DNA of 64,000 nt from Candidatus Babeliales bacterium (GTDB taxonomy: Bacteria; Babelota; Babeliae; Babelales; JACPOV01), in assembly GCA_036260945.1 (NCBI GenBank), contig DATALT010000002.1, forward strand, positions 124,001 through 188,000, in the 5' to 3' direction. Made by a program: the position numbers and the translations under genes. The notes beneath the pieces are model-generated. The model made no database searches, was not told the origin of the DNA, and was given only the letters and a program-made list of their open reading frames with translations. Below are positions 17,443 through 28,548 of this stretch, piece by piece (within the stretch, counting starts at the first letter, position 1; each line of letters starts with the position of its first letter).

Positions 17443-17865
17443 ATGGCAAAAGAAGTCAAAGCACAAGTTAAGTTAAAAGTTCCTGCGGGGGCGGCGACGC
17501 CTGCACCGCCAGTTGGTTCCGCTCTTGGTCAACAAGGCGTGGCGATTATGGAATTCTGCAAGCAGTTTAATGCTAAAACGGCGCACTTGAAGGGAGAAAC
17601 TCTTCCGGTAATTGTTACCGTTTATAAAGATAAAACGTTCGACTTTATTGTTAAGACGCCTGAAACTTCAGCTCTCATTAAAAAGAAGCTCAAGCTAGAA
17701 AAAGGTTCTTCTAAGCCAAATCTTGAAAAAGTTGGCAAATTAACCTGGAAAGATGTCGAAGATATCGCAACGGTTAAAATGCCGGATCTCAACGCACTTG
17801 ATGTAGAGCAGGCAAAGAAGATCGTAGCTGGTACAGCTCGTAGTATGGGAATTGATATTGTTTGA
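17443..17865 (+). CDS. rplK: 50S ribosomal protein L11 (140 aa)
   Basis: L11 forms the GTPase-associated centre with 23S rRNA. The conserved proline-rich N-terminal segment ([23 protein letters not shown]) and the rRNA-binding C-terminal domain ([26 protein letters not shown]) are present. The protein has the usual length, about 140 aa. Confidence 0.97.
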   Translation: MAKEVKAQVKLKVPAGAATPAPPVGSALGQQGVAIMEFCKQFNAKTAHLKGETLPVIVTVYKDKTFDFIVKTPETSALIKKKLKLEKGSSKPNLEKVGKLTWKDVEDIATVKMPDLNALDVEQAKKIVAGTARSMGIDIV

Positions 17866-17884
17866 TTAAGATTGGGTTTTTGTT

Positions 17885-18583
17885 ATGGCAACGCATGGTA
17901 AAAAATACATAGCTGCAAGCGAAAAAGTAAATACAGACACCGTATTTCCTTTCAAAGATGGTCTTGCAAAAGTTAAAGAATTAGCACACGCAAAGTTTGA
18001 TGAATCGGTTGATGTGCATGTGAACCTAGGTATTGACCCTGAAAGAGGCGAGCAAGCCGTTCGTGGATCAGTAGTTTTGCCTCATAGTGTTGGGAAAAAG
18101 GTTCGCATTGTTGTTTTTGCAAAAGGTGATCAAGCGGATCTTGCAAGAGAAGCTGGCGCCGACTTTGTAGGTACGGATGATTTGGTAGAAAAAATTGAAG
18201 GCGGGTGGCTTGATTTTGAATATGCAGTTGCAACACCCGATCTAATGGGGATGGTTGGTAAACTTGCAAAAGTTCTCGGGCCTCGTGGTTTATTACCAAA
18301 CAAGAAGGTAGGTACCGTTGCGCTTCAAGTGGCTCCGGTAATTAACGACTTGAAGAAGGGACGTCTCTTTTTCAAAAACGATAAGAGCGGCCTTGTGCAC
18401 TTTTCAATAGGTCGTGTTTCTTTCGACGCTGCTAAACTTCAAGAAAATCTTGTTGCTTTCATAAGAGCATTGAGTTCTTCTAAGCCAGCTTCTTCAAAGG
18501 GAAAATTTATTCAGAAAGTTACGGTAACGTCTACCATGGGACTTGGTATTCGCGTTAACCCCGATGATATTGTAAACGCATAG
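17885..18583 (+). CDS. rplA: 50S ribosomal protein L1 (232 aa)
   Basis: L1 forms the mobile stalk near the E site and in many bacteria represses its own operon. Diagnostic segments are VNLGIDPERGEQAVRGSVVLPH, VLGPRGLLPNKKVGTV and the C-terminal TVTSTMGLGIRVNP. Its length matches the family. It is in the standard rplK-rplA-rplJ-rplL order. Confidence 0.97.
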   Translation: MATHGKKYIAASEKVNTDTVFPFKDGLAKVKELAHAKFDESVDVHVNLGIDPERGEQAVRGSVVLPHSVGKKVRIVVFAKGDQADLAREAGADFVGTDDLVEKIEGGWLDFEYAVATPDLMGMVGKLAKVLGPRGLLPNKKVGTVALQVAPVINDLKKGRLFFKNDKSGLVHFSIGRVSFDAAKLQENLVAFIRALSSSKPASSKGKFIQKVTVTSTMGLGIRVNPDDIVNA

Positions 18584-18604
18584 TGATGGGATTAAGGTAA
18601 AACC

Positions 18605-19135
18605 ATGAATCGCCAAGAGAAAGCGCAAAGCATACAGTCTTTGAAAGATGGGTTGCAAAAAGAAGCAACGTTTATTGTCGGTTATAAAGGATTATCCGTT
18701 GCTCAATTGACAGATTTGAGACGCAAATTGCACAAAGATGGCGGATCGATGCAGGTAGCTAAAGTTTCGCTTATGGAGCGTGCTATCTCTGAAGGATCTT
18801 CAGCTGAACAATTGAAACAATATCTGCAAAATCAAATAGCCTTTGTCTACGCTGAGAAAAATTCTCCAGCTATCGCCAAAGTTTTATCTACCTATGCAAA
18901 GGAAAATGAAAAACTTCAGCTAATAGCTGGTTATCTGGAAAATCAAGTGATATCTACTGCGGGTATTAAGGCGGTCGCTTCATTGCCTCCTCGCGAAGTA
19001 TTGCTTGCTATCTTGTGTGGTACATTGAACGCTCCGTCACAAAAATTGGTGATGCTGCTCAACATGATGATGGTGCGTTTAGTTTATGTATTGCAACAAG
19101 CGGCCGATAAGAAAAAACAAGAAGCTGCTGCTTAG
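18605..19135 (+). CDS. rplJ: 50S ribosomal protein L10 (176 aa)
   Basis: L10 anchors the L7/L12 dimers on the ribosome. The N-terminal domain has FIVGYKGLSVAQLTDLRRKL and MQVAKVSLMERA; the C-terminal helix (KLVMLLNMMMVRLVYVLQQAADKK) binds L12. The AGG site precedes ATG. A 60-nt gap follows before rplL. Confidence 0.97.
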   Translation: MNRQEKAQSIQSLKDGLQKEATFIVGYKGLSVAQLTDLRRKLHKDGGSMQVAKVSLMERAISEGSSAEQLKQYLQNQIAFVYAEKNSPAIAKVLSTYAKENEKLQLIAGYLENQVISTAGIKAVASLPPREVLLAILCGTLNAPSQKLVMLLNMMMVRLVYVLQQAADKKKQEAAA

Positions 19136-19195
19136 GCAACTTGTTAATGTGTAATTATGTGTGTTATATAATCTATTCTTAGATTGGGGAATGCT

Positions 19196-19576
19196 ATGGC
19201 ATCTAAATCTTATGAAAAATTGGTAGAAGATATCAGCAAAATGTCTGTGCTCGAGTTGAGCGAGTTGGTAAAAGCGCTAGAAACAACTTTTGGTGTTTCT
19301 GCTGCTATGCCAGTTGCTGCTGCACCTGCTGCACAAGCTGATGCTGGCGCTGCAAAAGCTGAAGAGAAATCAAGCTACAAAGTTAAGCTCGTTGAAGCTA
19401 CAGACAAAATCAAAGCAATTAAAGCGTTGCGTCAAGTATTGCCAAATCTTGGATTGGGTGATGCAAAAGCAGCAGTTGAAGCTTTGCCATATGCTGTAGG
19501 TGAAATGCCTAAGGCTGACGCTGAAAAAGCTAAAAAGACATTAGAAGAAGCTGGCGCTAAAGTAGAGTTGGCGTAA
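19196..19576 (+). CDS. rplL: 50S ribosomal protein L7/L12 (126 aa)
   Basis: L7/L12 forms the flexible stalk that recruits translation factors. The N-terminal dimerisation part (LVEDISKMSVLELSELVKAL), an Ala-rich hinge and the C-terminal domain (VKLVEATDKIKAIKALRQVL and GLGDAKAAVEALP) are clear. An upstream TTG would add four residues, but the ATG at 19196 follows a GGGGA site with ideal spacing and gives MASKSYEKL, so it is the preferred start. Confidence 0.97.
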   Translation: MASKSYEKLVEDISKMSVLELSELVKALETTFGVSAAMPVAAAPAAQADAGAAKAEEKSSYKVKLVEATDKIKAIKALRQVLPNLGLGDAKAAVEALPYAVGEMPKADAEKAKKTLEEAGAKVELA

Positions 19577-19679
19577 GCAAACGCTCTAAATGTAGTAAGT
19601 TGGAATCGCTATCAGTTTATTTTATTGGACATGTTTTCAGTAAAAGCTGATAAAGAGTTGCATAGGGAGGAACAGCTGC

Positions 19680-22600
19680 ATGTCTAACATGCGCATGGAT
19701 AACGGTATCGTTCGGAAATCGTTTGGTAAAATTAAAGATATAGTACCAGTTCCCGATTTGATAGCTATACAATCAAAGTCCTTTAATGATTTTGCGCAGT
19801 TAGATTATCTTCCTGCTGAAAGACAATTAATTGGGCTTGAAAAAGTATTGAGAGATATTTTTCCTATCGATTATGAAGATAAGATGTCTCTTGAATACGT
19901 AAGCTATGAATTAGGCGACTGGTCATGTACATGCGGCAAACTTAAAGGTATTGCAAATCGTTATACATGGAGCTGTTCTTCGTGTAAGAAATCTGATTGT
20001 TCACGCCTTGATGATCAGTTACATTGTACATTCTGCAAAAAGAAAACTGCACGTTATAAGACGTGCTCGAACTGTTTAGCACGTGTTACCGTGCAAATGG
20101 CAATGAATTTGGATGAATGCCGTTCAAGCGGACAAACATTCTCTATGCCATTAAAAATCAAAGTTCAGTTGATGACGTGGGATGTCGATGAAACTGGAAA
20201 TAAGGTAGTTCGCGATATAAAAGAACAGGATATTTTCTTTGCAGACGTGCCAGTAATGGCAGACTTATACGAGGAAAACGGTGTTTTCAAAGTTGGTAAT
20301 ACCGGTACATTCCTTATTAATGGCGTTGATCGCGTTGTTGTAAGTCAGCTGCATCGTTCTCCTGGAGTGGTGTTTACGCAAAGTAAAAAAGTAAAAGACT
20401 TACGTGGACGCCCTTATTACATAGCGCGAATTATTCCGATGCGTGGATCTTGGCTTGATTTCGAATTTGATAGCAATGATCATCTTTATGTACGTATTGA
20501 TAAAAAGAAAAAAATGTTGGTTACCACTTTCTTGCAAGCGCTTGGTGTTGCTCGCGAGAATGTTATCAAACTTTTTTATCCTTTTGATCATGTCTATTTT
20601 GCAAAAGATGAGTTTTATCGAATTGTTGATATCAATTTAATTGGTCAGCGACTTGAAAAAGGGATGATCCCAGATAAAATCGGTGACGAATTTATCGGGG
20701 CTCGTGTTACTGAATCTCTTCTTGAGCGGCTTACAAAAGCGGGAATTGACAAAGTTTTACTCAAAAAAGCGAGTTTAATTAATCGCGTTTTTGGAGCAGA
20801 TGTTGTCGACCCTGAAACGGGTGAAATTCTAGCTGAACAAGGCCAATCGTTTACAGAAGAACATTATGAAAAATTCAGCCGACTAAAAAAGTTAGAATTT
20901 GATTTAATTAGTGCGTCTGGTTATGTATTGCAGCCAACAATAGCAATGACATTGCAGCAAGATCGTTGCTACTCTGAAGAAGATGCTCTTAAAGAGCTTC
21001 ATTCTAAAATTTGGCCTGGCGATAGTTCTTCGATTAAGGAAATTAAAGAGCGCTTAGAAGCTATGCTCTTTTCAAGCCGCTTATACGATCTGACTCGCGT
21101 CGGCCGTATTCGTATGAATCGTAAATTAGGAATTGACGTCAATCAAGACGTTCATGTTCTTTCAAAAGAAGATATTTTTGCGACAGTAAAATATCTTATT
21201 AATTTACGTGAGCTTGGAGAAGGTGAGCTTGATGATATTGACCACTTGGGCAATCGTCGCGTTCGTCTTGTTGGTGAATTACTCACAAACCAAATCTATG
21301 TTGGATTCTTGCGTATTGAGCGTATCATTCGTGAACGCTTTAGAACCCAAGATGCACATACAGGCTTAATGCCTCAAGATTTACTCAATATAAAACCACT
21401 CGGTGCTGTATTGCGTGAATTCTTTGGTACAGGGCAACTTTCTCAGTTTATGGATCAAACAAATCCACTTGCTGAAATTGCGCATAAACGACGTCTTTCT
21501 GCCCTCGGGCCCGGTGGCGTTATGAAGGATCGTGCTACGTACGAAATTCGTGACGTACATACTTCCCACTACGGCCGTATTTGTCCTATCGAAACACCTG
21601 AAGGTCAAACTATCGGTTTGATTTCTTCATTAGCTACGTATGCTTTGGTTAACGATTTAGGATTTATCGAAACGGCGTATCGTCCTGTACAAAAGGCGAA
21701 GGTTAAAGACGAAGTTATATTCTTGGATGCGTTCCAAGAACAAAATAAGTATATTGCACAGGCAGATTTCGGCTTCCATCATGTTAATAAAGGTGAAGGT
21801 GCAAAAGTTGTCGCTCGTCATGAAGGGAACTTTTTGTATGAAGAACCGCAAAAAATCGATTACGCCGATTTATCTCCTAAGCAGCTCGTGTCTGTTTCTA
21901 CTGCCTTGATCCCATTCTTAGAGCACGACGACGCAACACGTGCACTTATGGGATCAAACATGCAACGTCAAGCGGTTCCTATTATTCGATGCCAATCGCC
22001 ACTCGTTGGTACTGGTATGGAGAAAGAGATCTGTAAGTCTTCGGGAGCTGTCTTAATGGCGCGCCGTCCTGGACTTGTTGATTACGTTTCTTCTGAAAAA
22101 ATAGTAGTTCGTGCAGACGAAGGCGGCTTTGCAAATACAGAAGATTGGATAGCAAACGGTGTTGATGTTTACTATTTAAGAAAATATCAACGTTCAAGCT
22201 ATAGTACCTGGATTCACCATACGCCACTCGTTAAGCGCGGACAACGTGTTCAAACGGGTGATATTCTCTCCAACGCGCAAGCGATTAAAGAGGGTGAATT
22301 AGCGCTAGGTACAAATCTTCTTGTAGCATTTATGCCATGGCACGGATACAACTTTGAAGACGCAATCGTTGTAAGTAAACGATTAGTTGCACAAGATGTA
22401 CTTTCATCAGTTCATATTGATGAGTACATTGTAGATGCACGAGACACCAAGCTTGGGCCTGAAGAAATTACGAAAGATATTCCAAACGTAAGTGAAACTG
22501 CACTTGCTTGTCTGGATGAAGAGGGCATTGTACGTGTTGGTACTCGCGTTAAAGCTGGCGATATCTTAGTTGGTAAAGTAACACTCAAAGGTGATATTCA

Positions 22601-24005
22601 ATATTCACCTGAAGAGAAATTATTGCGAGCAATTTTTGGTGAGAAATCTCGAGAAGTTCGTGATACTTCGTTACGCGTACCACCTGGTGTTGAAGGTACT
22701 GTTATCGACGTAAAAGTATTCTCAAGAAGCGGTATTCGTAAAGATAAGCGCTACAAAGATATGGTTACGAAGTTAACAGAAAAACTTGAAGCTGAATTCC
22801 GTGAGCATAACGAATTTTTACAGCTAATGATTAGCGAAAAAATTCGAGCAATGCTTGCTGGTGTAGACGCTGCAAATAAAACTGCTGCTAAGTTAGTTAA
22901 AAATAAGAAATATGATGAACATGCGTTAGCTGGATTGCTTTTTGACGAATTGATCGTTCTTCGTGCTGAAGATAAAAAGATCAATGAAGCTATAGAGCAT
23001 CTGCAGCATTCTTTTGAAAACCAAAAACGTATTTTAATTGGTTTGAAAGAAGAGCGCATTAATAAGTTGAAGCGCGGAGACCCATTGCCATCAGGTGTTA
23101 TTAAGATGGTGAAGGTCTATATCGCAAGCAAACGTCACGTTTCAGTGGGTGATAAACTTGCTGGTCGTCACGGTAACAAAGGTGTGGTTTCTATTATTGT
23201 TCCTCGCGAAGATATGCCTTACTTGGAAGACGGTACTCCTGTAGATATCGTTTTAAACCCGGTTGGTATCGTATCTCGTATGAACGTGGGACAAATTCTT
23301 GAAACAGCTTTAGGGCTTGTGGGCCGCGAAATTGGTAAGAAGTTCAGTGTGCTTGTTGCGGATGCTCAAGAATCTGTATTGAAAAAAGAGCTTGAAGCGT
23401 GCTACGGCAAGGAATTGGTTGCTTCTTACGAAGAGCTTTATGGTAAAGAGGGAATTACCCAGCTTGCTGAAAAAACAGCGCAAGAAGGGGTTCACTATAA
23501 GACGCCAGTGTTTGATGGTGCCTCACTGGACCTTGACGTTAGACCAATGTTGAAAGATGCAAACTTGCCTGATAACGGCTCATTTAGATTGCTTGATGGT
23601 AGATCTGGTGAATATTTTGATCAGCCGGTCACTGTCGGTTCAATCTATATGATGAAACTGAACCACATGGTTGAAGATAAGTTGCATGCTCGTTCTGTCG
23701 GGCCATACTCGCTCGTTACGCAACAGCCTCTTGGCGGTAAAGCGCAAATGGGTGGTCAGCGTCTTGGAGAAATGGAAGTGTGGGCATTAGAAGCGTATGG
23801 TGCAGCATATACCTTGCAAGAGTTATTGACCTATAAATCTGATGACGTTAACGGTAGACCTAAAGTGTACGATGCAATTGTACGAGGCGAAAGAATTCCT
23901 GAGCCTGGATTGCCAGAAGCGTTTAACGTATTGATCAAGGAACTCCAAAGTGTAGGGTTGCGAGTGGATCTGTTTAAGACTGGCAAGGAGGAAATCAGTG
24001 AGTAA
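19680..24005 (+). CDS. rpoB: DNA-directed RNA polymerase subunit beta (1441 aa)
   Basis: RpoB forms half of the polymerase active cleft. Typical blocks are NGVDRVVVSQLHRSPGV, ARIIPMRGSWLDFEFD, the rifampicin region GTGQLSQFMDQTNPLAEI with HKRRLSALGPGG, and GDKLAGRHGNKGVVS. It is longer than the E. coli protein (1342 aa). The main oddity is a cysteine-rich insertion at about residues 81-142, after EYVSYELG, with Cys at 83, 85, 99, 102, 107, 116, 119, 129 and 132 spaced like zinc ribbons; RpoB of well-studied bacteria lacks it. A strong GGGAGGAA site precedes ATG. It overlaps rpoC by 8 nt. Confidence 0.97.
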   Translation: MSNMRMDNGIVRKSFGKIKDIVPVPDLIAIQSKSFNDFAQLDYLPAERQLIGLEKVLRDIFPIDYEDKMSLEYVSYELGDWSCTCGKLKGIANRYTWSCSSCKKSDCSRLDDQLHCTFCKKKTARYKTCSNCLARVTVQMAMNLDECRSSGQTFSMPLKIKVQLMTWDVDETGNKVVRDIKEQDIFFADVPVMADLYEENGVFKVGNTGTFLINGVDRVVVSQLHRSPGVVFTQSKKVKDLRGRPYYIARIIPMRGSWLDFEFDSNDHLYVRIDKKKKMLVTTFLQALGVARENVIKLFYPFDHVYFAKDEFYRIVDINLIGQRLEKGMIPDKIGDEFIGARVTESLLERLTKAGIDKVLLKKASLINRVFGADVVDPETGEILAEQGQSFTEEHYEKFSRLKKLEFDLISASGYVLQPTIAMTLQQDRCYSEEDALKELHSKIWPGDSSSIKEIKERLEAMLFSSRLYDLTRVGRIRMNRKLGIDVNQDVHVLSKEDIFATVKYLINLRELGEGELDDIDHLGNRRVRLVGELLTNQIYVGFLRIERIIRERFRTQDAHTGLMPQDLLNIKPLGAVLREFFGTGQLSQFMDQTNPLAEIAHKRRLSALGPGGVMKDRATYEIRDVHTSHYGRICPIETPEGQTIGLISSLATYALVNDLGFIETAYRPVQKAKVKDEVIFLDAFQEQNKYIAQADFGFHHVNKGEGAKVVARHEGNFLYEEPQKIDYADLSPKQLVSVSTALIPFLEHDDATRALMGSNMQRQAVPIIRCQSPLVGTGMEKEICKSSGAVLMARRPGLVDYVSSEKIVVRADEGGFANTEDWIANGVDVYYLRKYQRSSYSTWIHHTPLVKRGQRVQTGDILSNAQAIKEGELALGTNLLVAFMPWHGYNFEDAIVVSKRLVAQDVLSSVHIDEYIVDARDTKLGPEEITKDIPNVSETALACLDEEGIVRVGTRVKAGDILVGKVTLKGDIQYSPEEKLLRAIFGEKSREVRDTSLRVPPGVEGTVIDVKVFSRSGIRKDKRYKDMVTKLTEKLEAEFREHNEFLQLMISEKIRAMLAGVDAANKTAAKLVKNKKYDEHALAGLLFDELIVLRAEDKKINEAIEHLQHSFENQKRILIGLKEERINKLKRGDPLPSGVIKMVKVYIASKRHVSVGDKLAGRHGNKGVVSIIVPREDMPYLEDGTPVDIVLNPVGIVSRMNVGQILETALGLVGREIGKKFSVLVADAQESVLKKELEACYGKELVASYEELYGKEGITQLAEKTAQEGVHYKTPVFDGASLDLDVRPMLKDANLPDNGSFRLLDGRSGEYFDQPVTVGSIYMMKLNHMVEDKLHARSVGPYSLVTQQPLGGKAQMGGQRLGEMEVWALEAYGAAYTLQELLTYKSDDVNGRPKVYDAIVRGERIPEPGLPEAFNVLIKELQSVGLRVDLFKTGKEEISE

Positions 24006-27000
24006 TCAGGTTTTAGAACGCTTTCGAGAATATATCAGCGGAACTCACTTTAATGCGATGAAGCTTGGGCTTGCATCGCCTGAGAAGATACGCTCGCTTT
24101 CTTATGGCGAAGTTAAAAAGATAGAAACGATTAACTATCGAACATTAAAGCCTGAACGCGATGGGCTTTTCTGTGCGCGCATTTTCGGTCCTGTAAAGGA
24201 CTGGGAATGTAACTGCGGTAAATATAAGAGAATGAAACACCGTGGTGTAACGTGCGAAAAATGTGGTGTTGAAGTAATTCAATCACGCGTTCGCCGTGAG
24301 CGTATGGGGCACATCGAATTAGTAGCGCCAGTTGCTCATATTTGGTTCCTTAAAGGGATTCCAAGTTATTTGAGCCTTGTTTTTGATATGTCGGTTAAAG
24401 ATCTTGAGCGTGTGATATACTTTGATGCTTATATTGTTATTAAGCAGGGAAAATCACCGTACCCAATTAAGACGCTTTTAACCAGTGGCGATTATGAGCG
24501 CTATATGGAAGCTCATCCAGAAGACACTGAGTTTAAAGCTGATATGGGTGCTGAAGCTATAAAAGAGATCCTTTCTGGCTTTGATTTAAACATTGAAGTT
24601 GCAAAACTAAAGCATGAATATGCAAAGGCGACCTCAGTAGCATTGCGTCATAAAATTATGCGCAGAATAAAAGTGCTTACTGGTTTGATCCAAGCAGATA
24701 TTAAACCTGAATGGATGGTATTTGGCGTATTGCCAGTATTACCACCAGATTTGCGCCCATTGGTTCCTCTTGAAGGTGGTAGATTTGCAAGTTCAGATTT
24801 GAACGAGCTCTATCGCCGCGTGCTCAACAGAAACATTCGTTTACAACGCTTGATGGAGATTGAAGCGCCGTCCGTTATCATTAAAAACGAAAAACGGATG
24901 CTTCAAGAATCGGTTGATGCGTTGATCGATAATGGCCGTCGTGGACAACCAGTTCGTGGTACTAATCGCCGTCCTTTAAAATCGTTGAGCGAAATGCTTC
25001 GCGGTAAACAAGGTCGATTCCGTCAGAACTTACTTGGTAAACGTGTTGACTATTCTGGTCGTTCTGTGATCGTTGTTGATCCTGAATTGAAAATGGATCA
25101 CTGCGGCTTGCCAAAGATTATGGCGCTTGAGCTTTTTAAGCCCTATATTTATGCAGGCTTGATGGAACGCGAATTGGCGCCAAACCTTCGCATTGCAAAA
25201 AGAATGGTTGAAGAGGGAGCACAAGAGATTTGGGATGTTCTGGAAGGGGTTGTAAAAGACCGCCCGGTTCTTCTCAATCGTGCACCTACGTTGCATCGTT
25301 TAGGTATTCAAGCGTTTTATCCGATCTTGGTGGATGGTAAAGCTATTAAAATTCACCCGCTCGTTTGCGCAGCATTTAACGCTGACTTCGACGGTGACCA
25401 AATGGCAGTACACATTCCATTGAGCGATAAAGCACAAGAAGAATCAAAAACATTGCTTCTTTCAACGAAAAATATTCTTTCTGCTGCTAATGGTAAATCG
25501 GTCGCAGTTCCAAGTCAGGACATGGTTCTTGGCTTGCACTACATTACTAAGGTTCGTTGCAATGCTAAAGGCGAAGGCCTTTCTTTCTCAAGTGTGAAAG
25601 AAGTGATTACTGCTTATCAGCATGATCAAGTAGCGCTGCATGCGAAAATTAAAGTTCGCTTAGCATCTGGCAAAATAGCTGAAACAACTACTGGTCGCGT
25701 TGTTCTATATAACGCGCTTCCTGTAGGTGCAGATTTTAATTGGGTAAATAAAGTTATTGCCAAGAGTGATTTGACCAAAATGGTTGAGCGTATTTACTAT
25801 CAGTTTGGTACGCAAGCAACTGTTGAATGTCTTGATAGAATTAAGAAATTAGGCTTCTATTACGCGACTCAAAGTGGCGTTTCGTTCTCTCTTGCAAACC
25901 TCATGGTTCCTAAACAGAAAAATGAGATCGTTGGCAAGGCTGAAAAGAGCGTTAAGCGTATTGAAGATCTTTATATGGATGGTGTTATCACCAATAGAGA
26001 GCGTTACAACCAAGTTATTAGTATTTGGGGTCATGCGACAGCTGATGTTGCAAAAGAAGTAACGCGTAATCTAGAGCAAGAGAACGATTCTGCATTCTTG
26101 AATAAAGATAAAGAATTTAAGCCATTTAACCCGATTTTCATGATGTTAGACTCTGGAGCCCGTGGTTCTAAGGATCAAATTAAGCAGCTTGTTGGTATGC
26201 GTGGATTGATGTCTACTCCAACAGGCGAAATTATGGAAACACCGGTAAAGAGTAACTTCAAAGATGGATTAAACGTTTTTGAATATTTTGTATCTACCCA
26301 CGGAGCTCGTAAAGGGCAGTCCGATACGGCGCTCAAAACAGCAAACTCTGGTTATTTGACCAGAAGACTTGTTGACGTTGCGCAAGATGTGGTTGTTACG
26401 ATGTCCGATTGCAAATCACTTGGCTATGTTGAGCTTGAAGATCTTAAAGAAGGTGGCGACACACTTCTTTCTCTAGCAAGCAGAACGTATGGACGTATTG
26501 TTGCAATCGATATCAAAGACCGTGTGAGTGGCCAACTTCTTTTCAAACAAGGTGATTTGGTACGAAGAGATGATGTTGATAAAATTGCAAATTCTGCAGT
26601 AAGTAAAATACCGGTTCGTTCGGTGCTTACTTGCCAAGCAAAACGTGGAATTTGCTCAATGTGCTACGGGCTCGACCTTTCTAAAGGTAGACTTGTGGAC
26701 ATAGGCACAACCGTTGGTATTATTGCAGCGCAATCGATCGGTGAACCTGGTACCCAGCTGACCATGAGAACGTTCCACTTTGGTGGTACCGCTTCTGGCG
26801 CGGGTGAGCAATCATCTATAGTTACAAAACACGCTGGTATTATTCAACTACGCGGTGTTCGTACCCTTGAAAATCGTGATGGTAAAGCGGTCAATATGAG
26901 CCGTAAATCGCGATTGGTGGTTACTTCGCCAGATGGTCGTGAATTGCAACAACATGAACTAGAATATGGCACCACATTGCTTGTTGAAGATAAACAAGAA

Positions 27001-28116
27001 GTAAAAGTTGGTACCGTTCTTGCTGAGTGGGATCCAAACAGCCGCGTTGTTCTGACAGAGCGTGCTGGTAAGGTACAATATGTTGATTTAGTACAAAATG
27101 TTACGGTTCAAGATATTTTTGATGATGCAACGAATAAATCTTCAAAAATTATTCTTGAGCATAAAAATGATAAGTATCAACCTGCAATCAACATTGTTGA
27201 TGATGAAGGCAATGAACTAGCACAGTATTATCTACCACCGGCTTCTTATCTTGTTGTTGAAGATGGTCAGCGAGTGAGTGTTGCGGACGTGCTTGTGAAA
27301 ATGCCTCGAGAAATTTCAAAAACCAAGGATATCGCGAGTGGTTTGCCGCGTATTGCTGAGCTCTTTGAAGCTCGTGTACCGAAAGACCCAGCTATTATTT
27401 CCGATATCGATGGCGAAGTAGTATTTGGTGGCTTGCATCGTGGTTTGCGTAAAGTGACGGTAAGCAATGGTTATGAAACTCATGACTATTTTGTACCGCG
27501 CGGTAAGCAGATTATGGTCATGAATGGCGATAAAGTTAGCGCTGGCGATCCTCTTACAACAGGGACTCCAGTTCTTCACGATATCTTGCGCATCATGGGC
27601 CCTGAAGTATTGCAAAAATATCTCGTAAATCAGATTCAAGAGATTTATTTGCTGCAAGGTGTTGATATTAACGATAGACACGTTGAATTAATTGTTCGAC
27701 AAATGTTGCGTAAAATTCGCATTGTTGAACCAGGTGATTCAGACTTCTTGGTAGGTGATCGCGTCGATCGAATTCACTTTAAAGCGGTCAACAGTCTCCT
27801 TCAAGCTGAGGGCAAGAAAGTTGCTTCAGGTAAACCAACGCTCATGGGTCTGACCCTTGCATCGTTGGATACTGAAAGCTTTATTTCTGCCGCTTCGTTC
27901 CAGGAAACAACTAAAATCTTAGCTGCTGCGGCAGTTGAGGGTCAAGTTGATTACTTGTATGGATTGAAAGAGAACGTAATCATTGGTAAATTAATTCCTG
28001 CTGGTACTGGCGTCGTTCAGTTCAAAGATAAGTACTTAGGTACCGATGAACATGATTTTGAACGTCAGGCCCGCATCGAAGAAATGAATGAAATGCAAAG
28101 AATAAGAGAATCGTAA
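23998..28116 (+). CDS. rpoC: DNA-directed RNA polymerase subunit beta' (1372 aa)
   Basis: RpoC carries the catalytic magnesium loop [12 protein letters not shown]. The N-terminal zinc site ([21 protein letters not shown]), the lid and rudder region ([24 protein letters not shown]), the bridge-helix region ([23 protein letters not shown] nearby) and the second zinc site ([13 protein letters not shown]) are present. The GTG start overlaps the end of rpoB and follows AAGGAGG, so translation is coupled. Length is normal without the large insertions of some lineages. tRNA-Val follows after 12 nt. Confidence 0.97.
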   Translation: MSNQVLERFREYISGTHFNAMKLGLASPEKIRSLSYGEVKKIETINYRTLKPERDGLFCARIFGPVKDWECNCGKYKRMKHRGVTCEKCGVEVIQSRVRRERMGHIELVAPVAHIWFLKGIPSYLSLVFDMSVKDLERVIYFDAYIVIKQGKSPYPIKTLLTSGDYERYMEAHPEDTEFKADMGAEAIKEILSGFDLNIEVAKLKHEYAKATSVALRHKIMRRIKVLTGLIQADIKPEWMVFGVLPVLPPDLRPLVPLEGGRFASSDLNELYRRVLNRNIRLQRLMEIEAPSVIIKNEKRMLQESVDALIDNGRRGQPVRGTNRRPLKSLSEMLRGKQGRFRQNLLGKRVDYSGRSVIVVDPELKMDHCGLPKIMALELFKPYIYAGLMERELAPNLRIAKRMVEEGAQEIWDVLEGVVKDRPVLLNRAPTLHRLGIQAFYPILVDGKAIKIHPLVCAAFNADFDGDQMAVHIPLSDKAQEESKTLLLSTKNILSAANGKSVAVPSQDMVLGLHYITKVRCNAKGEGLSFSSVKEVITAYQHDQVALHAKIKVRLASGKIAETTTGRVVLYNALPVGADFNWVNKVIAKSDLTKMVERIYYQFGTQATVECLDRIKKLGFYYATQSGVSFSLANLMVPKQKNEIVGKAEKSVKRIEDLYMDGVITNRERYNQVISIWGHATADVAKEVTRNLEQENDSAFLNKDKEFKPFNPIFMMLDSGARGSKDQIKQLVGMRGLMSTPTGEIMETPVKSNFKDGLNVFEYFVSTHGARKGQSDTALKTANSGYLTRRLVDVAQDVVVTMSDCKSLGYVELEDLKEGGDTLLSLASRTYGRIVAIDIKDRVSGQLLFKQGDLVRRDDVDKIANSAVSKIPVRSVLTCQAKRGICSMCYGLDLSKGRLVDIGTTVGIIAAQSIGEPGTQLTMRTFHFGGTASGAGEQSSIVTKHAGIIQLRGVRTLENRDGKAVNMSRKSRLVVTSPDGRELQQHELEYGTTLLVEDKQEVKVGTVLAEWDPNSRVVLTERAGKVQYVDLVQNVTVQDIFDDATNKSSKIILEHKNDKYQPAINIVDDEGNELAQYYLPPASYLVVEDGQRVSVADVLVKMPREISKTKDIASGLPRIAELFEARVPKDPAIISDIDGEVVFGGLHRGLRKVTVSNGYETHDYFVPRGKQIMVMNGDKVSAGDPLTTGTPVLHDILRIMGPEVLQKYLVNQIQEIYLLQGVDINDRHVELIVRQMLRKIRIVEPGDSDFLVGDRVDRIHFKAVNSLLQAEGKKVASGKPTLMGLTLASLDTESFISAASFQETTKILAAAAVEGQVDYLYGLKENVIIGKLIPAGTGVVQFKDKYLGTDEHDFERQARIEEMNEMQRIRES

Positions 28117-28128
28117 TATAAAACGTGT

Positions 28129-28203
28129 AGGCGCGTAGCTCAGTGGCAGAGCATTGCTTTGACGTAGCAAGGGTCAACGGTTCAATCCCGTTCGCGCCTA
28201 CCA
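28129..28203 (+). tRNA. tRNA-Val (GAC)
   Basis: Acceptor AGGCGCG pairs perfectly with CGCGCCT; anticodon loop TTGACGT gives GAC; T-loop TTCAATC; discriminator A with CCA encoded. It lies between rpoC and rpsO. Confidence 0.96.
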
Positions 28204-28234
28204 GTAAAACGATCAACTAGAGTAAAGGTTATCC

Positions 28235-28495
28235 ATGGCGGAAGTTACAAAAAGTTCAATAATTGAAAAAAATCGTAAACATGCAAACGATACAGGTTCT
28301 GCAGAAGTTCAAATTGCGCTTCTTACAGAGCATATTAATCGTTTGACAGAGCACTTTGATAGTCACAAAAAAGATTATTCATCTAAGCGTGGTTTACTTA
28401 AGAGTGTTAACAAAAGACGTAGATTCTTAGAGTATCTTAAGCACAATGATGAAGAACAATATAAAGCGTTGGTCGGACGTTTGAATCTCAGATAA
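28235..28495 (+). CDS. rpsO: 30S ribosomal protein S15 (86 aa)
   Basis: S15 is a primary 16S rRNA-binding protein. The conserved DTGSAEVQIALLTEHINRLTEH and SHKKDYSSKRGLLKSVNKRR motifs are visible, and the length is standard. It is followed by pnp, the near-universal rpsO-pnp pair. Confidence 0.97.
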   Translation: MAEVTKSSIIEKNRKHANDTGSAEVQIALLTEHINRLTEHFDSHKKDYSSKRGLLKSVNKRRRFLEYLKHNDEEQYKALVGRLNLR

Positions 28496-28548
28496 ATTAT
28501 AATAAGTTCAACAATCGCTTTACTATAAACGATATAAGGTCAAAATAA

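Noticed and set aside
28022-28216. Minus-strand ORF over tRNA-Val
   Set aside because: It is a shadow of the tRNA (VGANGIEPLTLATS is typical of such artefacts).
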